Shown here: piece after piece, positions 1 through 6,331 of the stretch
Layout of the letters: each line of letters begins with the position of its first letter
How positions within the stretch are numbered: the stretch's first letter is position 1
Origin: Streptomyces ambofaciens ATCC 23877
GTDB lineage: Bacteria; Actinomycetota; Actinomycetes; Streptomycetales; Streptomycetaceae
Direction: 5' to 3'
Length of the DNA: 64,000 nucleotides
NCBI RefSeq assembly: GCF_001267885.1
Contig: NZ_CP012382.1
Location: 8,171,001 to 8,235,000 of the forward strand
Made by a program: the position numbers and the translations under genes
Notes under the pieces: model-generated
What the model was told of the DNA's origin: nothing
The model's database searches: none
The model's input: only the letters and a program-made list of their open reading frames with translations

Positions 1-106
1 TGCACTCCGCCTGCAGCGCCGCTCGATCGACGAGGTCTTTCCTGGTCCCTGGCTGCCGCCGCGCACACGGGAGCGGTCCCCAAACGATCTGCGTGAGGAG
101 TACGTC

Positions 107-1567
107 ATGGCAAAGGGCGCGATAGTCGTCGGCGCCGGGCCGGTCGGACTGATGCTCGCCGGCGAGCTGCGGCTCGGCGGCGTGGACGTGGTGGTCTACG
201 ACAAACTGCCCGCCCCCAGCGGGGAATCGCGTGGCCTGGGCTTCACCAGCCGCACCGCCGAGGTCCTCGACCAGCGCGGGCTGCTCACCGAACTGGGCGA
301 CTTCCGCTGGGGCCAGCACGGCCACTTCGGCGGCGTACGCATCGACTTCACGCTGCTGGAGGAGAGCCACTTCGGCGTGATGGGCCTGCCCCAGTCCCGC
401 ACCGAGCAGCTGCTCGGCGACTGGGTGGCCCGCCTGGGCGTGCCCGTGCACCGCGGCTGCGAGGTCACCGGCTTCGAGGAGACCGACGACGGCGTCCTCG
501 TGCGCTACGACGGCCCCGAGGGCCCCGGCGAGGACAGCGCCCAGTACCTGATCGGCTGCGACGGCGGCCGCAGCACCGTACGCCGCCTGGCCGGCATCGC
601 CTTCACGGGCGACGCGGCGACCCGCGGCATGTACCTCGCGGACGTCACCGGCGCCGGCATCCGCCCGCGGCCCATCGGTGAACGCGTCGAGGGCGGCGGC
701 ATGGTCCTGTCGGTCGGCCTGGGCGACGGCTACGACCGGATCGTCATCCACGAGCCCGGCATCCGCCCCCACCACGGCGAGGGCACGCTGACCTTCACCG
801 AGGTCGCCGACGCCTGGCAGCGCCTGACCGGCGAGTCCATCCACCACGGCCAGACCCGCTGGATGACCGCCCTCACCAACGCCACCGGACTCGCCGAGCG
901 CTACCGCAGCGGCCGCGTCCTGCTGGCCGGTGACGCCGCCCACGACCACGCCCCGCTGGGCGCGCAGGGCGTGAGCGTGGGCCTCCAGGACGCCGTGAAC
1001 CTCGGCTGGAAGCTGGCCGCGACGATCAACGGCTGGGCCCCCGAAGGCCTCCTGGACACCTACCACGCCGAACGGCACCCGCTGGGCGAGCAGTTGCTGC
1101 GCAACGTCCACGCCCAGTCGCTGCTCTACCTCAGCGGCCAGGAGATGGAACCGCTGCGCGCCGTCATGCGCGAACTCGTGCAGATCCCCGACGCCGCCCG
1201 CTACCTGGCCGGCCAGGTCAGCGGCCTGCACATCCGCTACGACGTCGGAGCCGGCGAGCACCCGCTGCTGGGCCTGCGCCTGCCGCCGCAGCGCGAACTG
1301 GTCCGCGCCGGCGGCACCGCCGTCCGCGTCGCCGACCTGCTGCACGGCGCACGCGGCGTGCTCATCAGCACCGGCGACCCGGCCACCGCCGAGAAGACCG
1401 CCGCCGGCTGGTCCGACCGCGTCGACGTCGTCACCGGCACCTGGAGCGAGGACGGCGGACCCGAGGCGGTGCTGCTGCGCCCCGACGGCCACGTCGTGTG
1501 GACCGCCCCCGACGGCGGCGAACCGCACGACGCCCTCACCCGCTGGTTCGGCACCGCCACCACCTGA
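107..1567 (+). CDS. PgaE/UrdE-type FAD-dependent aromatic polyketide hydroxylase
   Basis: A 486-residue class A flavoprotein monooxygenase that would hydroxylate a polycyclic aromatic polyketide using FAD, NAD(P)H and O2. Visible landmarks are the Rossmann motif GAGPVG at residues 8-13, the DG-type motif GCDGGRS near 148 and the GD motif RVLLAGDAAH near 270. A C-terminal thioredoxin-like region ends in LTRWFG, as in angucycline oxygenases. The start follows GTGAGGAG at a good distance. The frame stays open to the window edge, so an upstream start is not formally excluded. A paralog lies at 3665, with the NmrA-like and hydrolase genes between. Family assignment is firm; the substrate is inferred. 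Confidence 0.9.
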   Translation: MAKGAIVVGAGPVGLMLAGELRLGGVDVVVYDKLPAPSGESRGLGFTSRTAEVLDQRGLLTELGDFRWGQHGHFGGVRIDFTLLEESHFGVMGLPQSRTEQLLGDWVARLGVPVHRGCEVTGFEETDDGVLVRYDGPEGPGEDSAQYLIGCDGGRSTVRRLAGIAFTGDAATRGMYLADVTGAGIRPRPIGERVEGGGMVLSVGLGDGYDRIVIHEPGIRPHHGEGTLTFTEVADAWQRLTGESIHHGQTRWMTALTNATGLAERYRSGRVLLAGDAAHDHAPLGAQGVSVGLQDAVNLGWKLAATINGWAPEGLLDTYHAERHPLGEQLLRNVHAQSLLYLSGQEMEPLRAVMRELVQIPDAARYLAGQVSGLHIRYDVGAGEHPLLGLRLPPQRELVRAGGTAVRVADLLHGARGVLISTGDPATAEKTAAGWSDRVDVVTGTWSEDGGPEAVLLRPDGHVVWTAPDGGEPHDALTRWFGTATT

Positions 1568-1707
1568 GCCGGCCCCCGCCCGCAGCCCCGCCCGCAGCAC
1601 CGCGGCGGCCCCGCCGGCCCCCCGGCCGGCCGCCGCGGGGCCGCCGCGGCCGGGTGCCGCACCGCCGGACCGCGCCCCGCACCCCCCGACCCCGGAAAGG
1701 CCCTGTC

Positions 1708-2544
1708 ATGACCGTCCTCGTCACCGGCAGCCGAGGCAAGGTCGGCTCCCTGCTCGTGCAGATCCTGCACGAGCGGGGCGTCGCCGTCCGCGCCGCCTCC
1801 TCCAGCCCCGAGAAGCTCTCGCCGCCCGCGGGCACCGAGACCGTACGCCTCGCGCTGGACACCCCGGCCGACTTCGCGCCCGCCCTGGACGGAGTCGACT
1901 CCGTCTTCCTGTACTGCGAGCCCGCGGCGGTCGACGCCTTCGTCGAGCAGGCCCGCACGGCCGGCGTGGAACACGTGGTGATCATGTCCGCGGACGCGGT
2001 GCTGCGCCCCGGCGCCGCCGACGACCCCATCGCCGCCCCCCACCTCGCCGTCGAACAGGCCCTGGCCGCCTCCCCCCTCACCTCCACCCCCCTGAACTGC
2101 GGCGCACTGGCCTCCAACGCGCTGCCGTGGGCGTGGTCGCTCAAGGCGCGCGGCGCGGTGGGCCTGCCCTACCCCGACAGCCACGCCGACCCGGTCAACG
2201 AGCGCGACATCGCGGAGGCGGCCTGCGCGGTCCTCACCGACCCCGCGCTGCGCGGCCGCTCCTACCACCTCACCGGCCCCCAGTCCCTCACCTTCGCCGA
2301 GCACGTCGCCGTCATCGCCGCCGCCGCGGGCCGGGACATCCCCGTCGAGCGGATCCCGCCGCAGGTGTGGCGGGCGAACAAGCCCGGCTTCATGCCGGAC
2401 GACATCGCCGACGCCCTGCTGGAGCTGTGGGCGGCCAGCACCGAGCCGGTGCCGCTGACCGACCACGTCGAGCGGCTCACCGGCCACCCGGCCCGCCCCT
2501 TCACCGAGTGGGCGGCCCAGCACGCCCACGCCTTCCGCTCCTGA
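1708..2544 (+). CDS. NmrA-like NAD(P)-binding reductase/epimerase-like protein
   Basis: A 278-residue atypical short-chain reductase with the nucleotide-binding motif TGSRGKVG at residues 6-13 and an NmrA-type layout: a C-terminal substrate region and no obvious YxxxK catalytic pair. GGAAAGG precedes the ATG. It sits between the first oxygenase and the hydrolase, all on the same strand, so one transcript is likely. Members of this family reduce quinone or ketone intermediates or act as NADPH sensors; which applies here cannot be read from sequence. It is also the kind of epimerase-like protein that accompanies ECF41 sigma factors in COE gene sets. Confidence 0.82.
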   Translation: MTVLVTGSRGKVGSLLVQILHERGVAVRAASSSPEKLSPPAGTETVRLALDTPADFAPALDGVDSVFLYCEPAAVDAFVEQARTAGVEHVVIMSADAVLRPGAADDPIAAPHLAVEQALAASPLTSTPLNCGALASNALPWAWSLKARGAVGLPYPDSHADPVNERDIAEAACAVLTDPALRGRSYHLTGPQSLTFAEHVAVIAAAAGRDIPVERIPPQVWRANKPGFMPDDIADALLELWAASTEPVPLTDHVERLTGHPARPFTEWAAQHAHAFRS

Positions 2545-2584
2545 AACGGGCAGCACCGGCCAACCGCCACGAGGACATGGGTAG

Positions 2585-3565
2585 ATGACGCTGAACAGAC
2601 GAAAGATGCTCGCCCTGGGCACGGGCGCGACGGCCCTGGCCGTCACCGGCTCCCCGGCCGCGGCCCACCCCGGCCCGCACCCCGGCCCCGTGCCCTCGGA
2701 CCGGGAACTGGCCCGCTCGCTGCCCGGCGGCTTCCGCAGCCGCCACGCGAGGGTGGGCGGCGTGCGCCTGCACTACGTCAGCGGCGGCCACGGCGAGCCC
2801 CTGCTGCTCGTGCCCGGCTGGCCGCAGACCTGGTGGGCCTACCGCAAGGTCATGCCCCAGCTCGCCCGCCGCTACCACGTCATCGCCGTCGACCTGCGCG
2901 GCATGGGCGGCTCGGACAAGCCCGCCGGCGGCTACGACAAGAAGACCATGGCGGCCGACCTGCACGCCCTGGTGCGCGGGCTGGGCCACCGGCAGGTGAA
3001 CGTCGCCGGACACGACATCGGGTCCATGGTGGCGTTCGCCTTCGCCGCCAACCACCCCGAGGCCACCCGCAAGGTCGCGCTGCTGGACACCCCGCACCCC
3101 GACCAGAGCGAGTACGAGATGCGGATCCTGTGCCGGCCGGGGACCGGGACGACCCTGTGGTGGTGGGCGTTCAACCAGCTCCAGGCGCTGCCGGAACAGC
3201 TGATGCACGGCCGCATGCGGCACGTCATCGACTGGCTGTACGCCAACTCCCTGGCCGACCAGAGCCTGGTCGGCGACCTCGACCGCGACATCTACGCCAA
3301 CGCCTACAACAGCCCGCAGGCCGTGCGGGCCGGCACCCGCTGGTACCAGGCCTGCCACCAGGACATCACCGACCAGGCCGGCTACGGCAAGCTGACCATG
3401 CCCGTGCTCGGCATCGGCGGCAACTTCACCTTCGAGGACCTGCGGAACAAGCTGACCGCGCAGGCCACCGACGTGCACATGGTGCGGGCGTCGAAGTCGG
3501 TGCACTACCTGCCCGAGGAGGAACCCGACGTCGTCGCCGGGGCCCTGCTCGACTTCTTCGGCTGA
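2585..3565 (+). CDS. Exported alpha/beta hydrolase, epoxide-hydrolase-like
   Basis: A 326-residue alpha/beta hydrolase. The N-terminus (NRRK followed by a hydrophobic stretch ending AAA near residue 28) looks like a signal peptide, though the twin-arginine consensus is imperfect. The nucleophile elbow GHDIG near residue 143 has Asp as nucleophile, as in epoxide hydrolases and haloalkane dehalogenases; the LVPGWPQTWW segment is the oxyanion region, and the SVHYLPEE segment carries the general-base His. Epoxide hydrolases of this fold (Alp1U, Lom6) are known from kinamycin and lomaiviticin pathways, which fits the neighbouring hydroxylases, but a signal peptide on a tailoring enzyme is unusual. 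Confidence 0.82.
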   Translation: MTLNRRKMLALGTGATALAVTGSPAAAHPGPHPGPVPSDRELARSLPGGFRSRHARVGGVRLHYVSGGHGEPLLLVPGWPQTWWAYRKVMPQLARRYHVIAVDLRGMGGSDKPAGGYDKKTMAADLHALVRGLGHRQVNVAGHDIGSMVAFAFAANHPEATRKVALLDTPHPDQSEYEMRILCRPGTGTTLWWWAFNQLQALPEQLMHGRMRHVIDWLYANSLADQSLVGDLDRDIYANAYNSPQAVRAGTRWYQACHQDITDQAGYGKLTMPVLGIGGNFTFEDLRNKLTAQATDVHMVRASKSVHYLPEEEPDVVAGALLDFFG

Positions 3566-3664
3566 CGCCACCTCCACGGACACGGGCCCGCCCCCGCGCG
3601 CGGCACGGTCCCGCCCGCACCCCGGTGCGGAGCTCACGCCATCCATCTGCATGAGGAGTACGAA

Positions 3665-5179
3665 ATGGCAAAGGGCGCGATAGTCGTCGGCGCCGGCCCG
3701 GTCGGGCTCATGCTCGCCGGTGAACTGCGGCTCGGCGGTGTGGACGTCGTCGTCTACGACAAACTGCCCGGCCCCAGCGGGGAGTCGCGCGGTGTCGGCT
3801 TCACCCGGCGGGCGGCCGAGGTGTTCGAGCAGCGCGGCCTGCTCGAACGCTTCGGCGACGTCGAATGGGCCCAGGGCCACTTCGGCGGCGTACGCATCGA
3901 CTTCGGCAAGCTGGACGACAACCACTTCAGCGTCCGCGGCGTCCCCCAGTTCCGCACCGAGGAGATCCTCGAGGACTGGCTGGGGGAACTGGGCGTACCC
4001 GTACGGCGCCGCCACGAGGTGACCGGCTACCGCGAGACACCCGACGGCGTCGTCGTCGAGTACGAGGGCCCCGACGGCCACGGGGAGGACAGCGCCCAGT
4101 ACCTCGTGGGCTGCGACGGGGCACGCAGCCTCGTGCGGACCCTGGCGGGCATCGACTTCCCCGGCTGGGGCGCCACCCGCGGCATGTACATGGCCGACCT
4201 GGTCGGTGCCGGGGTGCGCCAGCGGCCCATCGGCGAGAAGGTCCCGGGCGGCATGGTGATGGCGTTCAACCTGGAGAACGGCGTGGACCGGATCGTCATC
4301 CACGACGAGAACCTGCGCCCGCCGGAGGACAAGAGCGCCCTGAGGTTCGGCGACATCGCCGACGCCTGGCAGCGCATGACCGGCGAGTCGCTGCACCACG
4401 CGGAGGTCCGCTGGATCAGCTCCTTCACCGACACCACCCGCCAGGCCGAGCACTACCGCAGCGGCCGCGTCTTCCTCGCCGGCGACGCAACCCACATCCA
4501 CATGCCGGCCGGCGCGCAGGGCATGAGCGTCGGCGTCCAGGACGCCGCCAACCTCGGCTGGAAACTGGCCGCGGCCGTCAACGGCTGGGCCCCCGAAGGC
4601 CTCCTGGACACCTTCGAGAGCGAACGGCACCCGGTCGGCGAGAAGCTGATGCGCAACACCCGCGCCCAGACCCGCCTCTACCTCACCGGCGACGAGATGG
4701 AGCCGCTGCGCGCCGTCATGCGCGAACTGGTGGCCCTGCCCGAGGCGGCCCGGCACCTGGCCGGCATCGTCAGCGGCATCGACATCCGCTACGACATGGG
4801 CCCCGGCACCCACCCGCTGCTGGGCCTGCGCCTGGCCCCCGGCCACGAGCTGCTGCTCGCGGACGGCACCCGCACCCGGGTGGCCGAACTGCTCCACCCG
4901 GCCCGCGGCGTCCTGCTGGTCACCGGCGCGGCGCAGGACACCGCGACGCTGCTCGGGGCCGCCGACGGCCTGAGGGAGCGGGTCCGCACGGTCGTGGCGG
5001 AGTGGGCCGACCCCGTCACCCAGGACCGTCCGGCCGCGGTACTGCTGCGCCCCGACGGGCATGTCGCCTGGGCCGATCCGGACGGCGCGGACCTGCTGCG
5101 GCAGGCGCTGGAGCGCTGGTTCGGCACCGGCACCGGCGCGGCCGGCCGGCCGCAGGCCGTGGGCGCGGCGAGCCGCTGA
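3665..5179 (+). CDS. PgaE/UrdE-type FAD-dependent aromatic polyketide hydroxylase, paralog 2
   Basis: A 504-residue paralog of the oxygenase at 107, sharing most of its residues. GAGPVG is at 8-13, GCDGARS near 149, and AGDATHIHMPAGAQG near 272. The last motif is closer to that of characterised PgaE-type enzymes than the first copy's HDHAPLGAQG. The ribosome-binding region and first 40 or so coding bases are nearly identical to those at 107, suggesting tandem duplication followed by divergence. PgaE-family enzymes hydroxylate angucyclines at C-12 or C-12b, and two copies could act on successive positions. A short Ala/Gly-rich tail extends the C-terminus. The next gene runs in the opposite direction. 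Confidence 0.9.
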   Translation: MAKGAIVVGAGPVGLMLAGELRLGGVDVVVYDKLPGPSGESRGVGFTRRAAEVFEQRGLLERFGDVEWAQGHFGGVRIDFGKLDDNHFSVRGVPQFRTEEILEDWLGELGVPVRRRHEVTGYRETPDGVVVEYEGPDGHGEDSAQYLVGCDGARSLVRTLAGIDFPGWGATRGMYMADLVGAGVRQRPIGEKVPGGMVMAFNLENGVDRIVIHDENLRPPEDKSALRFGDIADAWQRMTGESLHHAEVRWISSFTDTTRQAEHYRSGRVFLAGDATHIHMPAGAQGMSVGVQDAANLGWKLAAAVNGWAPEGLLDTFESERHPVGEKLMRNTRAQTRLYLTGDEMEPLRAVMRELVALPEAARHLAGIVSGIDIRYDMGPGTHPLLGLRLAPGHELLLADGTRTRVAELLHPARGVLLVTGAAQDTATLLGAADGLRERVRTVVAEWADPVTQDRPAAVLLRPDGHVAWADPDGADLLRQALERWFGTGTGAAGRPQAVGAASR

Positions 5180-5219
5180 CCCGCGAGGGTCCCTTCCCAC
5201 CGGAATTCTTCCCCGACCC

Positions 5220-5246
5220 TGTCACACCCGCGGGCCGCGCATCGTC
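5220..5246 (+). promoter_or_regulatory. ECF41-type promoter, no obvious target gene
   Basis: TGTCACA at 5220-5226 is followed after exactly 16 nt by CGTC at 5243-5246. This matches the promoter consensus known for ECF41 sigma factors (TGTCACA, about 16 nt, CGTC). It points rightward into a stretch with no convincing gene: the only reading frame from the ATG at 5253 runs antisense into the 3' end of the next leftward gene. It may be a relic, or drive an antisense or small RNA. Confidence 0.5.
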
Positions 5247-5413
5247 AGACAGATGAGGGTCGGGTCCCATCCGGTGCCGCCACCGCACCGTCCGACGGTC
5301 AATTCCCCCGCATCGTCGGTGCGGTGCGGTGGCTCACTGGGGACCGGCCTTCACCGCCGGCCCGTGCACGGTCCGCACGGCCGGCCACGGACAGGCACGG
5401 ACAGGCAGCAAAC

Positions 5414-5460
5414 GGCCGCCGCCCGCGGCCCCCCATCGAGCGGGGCCGCGGGCGGCGGCC
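5414..5460. terminator. Bidirectional hairpin terminator
   Basis: A near-perfect 19-bp GC-rich inverted repeat (arms 5414-5432 and 5442-5460) with a loop of about 9 nt. It lies between two convergent genes ending at 5179 and 5513. There is no U-tract, as is usual in Streptomyces. The 5180-5512 gap otherwise holds only the ECF41-type promoter. Confidence 0.65.
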
Positions 5461-5512
5461 GTCACCTGTCCCGGCCCGTTCCGCCCGGGCCGGGCGTCCT
5501 GCGGCAGGCCGG

Positions 5513-6217
5513 TCAGCGGCGCGCCGGGGCCTTCGCCGCCTCGACGAACGCCTCGAACAACGGCACGGTGTCCGCGCCCAGTTCGCCGTGCGCCTGCAGC
5601 CCCGCCAGGAACGGCGCCGAGGGGTCCTCGGCCTCCGCCCCCTCGATGACACCGTCGTCCGACCAGGCGGTGGCCACCAGCCCGGCCCCCAGCCGGTCGA
5701 TGCCCTGGTGGTGATGGCAGTACACGGTCGGCGAGGTCCCCAGCGCACCGCCCAGCACGGAGTCCGGCTTCACCCGGATGGTGCGCGGCTCGTAGCGGCC
5801 GGGCACGGCGGGGGAGTGCTCGGGCAGGTGCTGGTCGAGCGTGCCGCCACGGGAGACGGAGATCAGCTGCAGCCCCCGGCACACCGCCAGGACGGGAATG
5901 CCCCGCCGCTCCGCCACGGCCAGCGCGGCCAGCTCCGCCGCGTCACGCGCCTGGTGCGGCGGGAAGGTGAACTTCCCCCGCTCGGCCCCGTACAGCGCCG
6001 GGTCGATGTCCGCGCCGCCGCTCATCAGCAGGGCGTCCGCCCGCTCCATCACCGCCTCCACCCCCTCCACGAGCGGCGGCAGCAGCACCGGCGCGCCACC
6101 CGCCTGCACCACCTTGTCCAGATACGGCTGCGGCAGCAACGAGACCGCCACGTCGCCCCAGATGTTCCAGTTCACTGTCGTCGCGTCGGCGGTCACCGCC
6201 ACCACGGGTCGCGTCAT
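5513..6217 (-). CDS. Class I glutamine amidotransferase-fold hydrolase (peptidase C26, gamma-glutamyl hydrolase type)
   Basis: A 234-residue protein of the PuuD/gamma-glutamyl-GABA hydrolase family. The Cys nucleophile is in AVCRG near residue 112, the His in YCHHHQGID near 166, and the acid in GVIEGAE. Members cleave gamma-glutamyl amides. GGGAGAGGGA sits 8 nt before the ATG. It follows the SARP gene on the same strand after 114 nt and is probably cotranscribed. In pathways that carry nitrogen fragments on gamma-glutamyl groups this activity would release the cargo. Since a CreE/CreD-like pair lies 8 kb away that role is worth testing, but it is inference. No synthetase domain is present. 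Confidence 0.85.
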   Translation of the reverse strand: MTRPVVAVTADATTVNWNIWGDVAVSLLPQPYLDKVVQAGGAPVLLPPLVEGVEAVMERADALLMSGGADIDPALYGAERGKFTFPPHQARDAAELAALAVAERRGIPVLAVCRGLQLISVSRGGTLDQHLPEHSPAVPGRYEPRTIRVKPDSVLGGALGTSPTVYCHHHQGIDRLGAGLVATAWSDDGVIEGAEAEDPSAPFLAGLQAHGELGADTVPLFEAFVEAAKAPARR

Positions 6218-6331
6218 CGTGCGCCGTCCCTCTCCCTCGAAAAGCCCGGCCCGTTCAGGCCGGGCACACAGTGCATCGCAGCGCACTGGACCAGGGGTCG
6301 AGCCCGGGCGGGGGCCACCGCGCACGCCGCC

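Noticed and set aside
1..106. Upstream extension of the first oxygenase frame to the window edge
   Set aside because: The ATG at 107 has a good ribosome-binding site and matches the paralog's start exactly; the upstream residues resemble no part of the family.
2501..5200. Long minus-strand open frame opposite the hydrolase and second oxygenase (899 codons)
   Set aside because: Open only because GC-rich coding DNA lacks stops on the other strand; the protein is Gly/Ala/Val-rich with no motifs. The same applies to the large antisense frames over the SARP and the SDR-CMD operon.
5253..5714. Frame starting at ATG 5253, just behind the orphan ECF41 promoter
   Set aside because: Low-complexity Pro/Arg/His composition, no ribosome-binding site, and it runs antisense into the 3' part of the amidotransferase-fold gene.
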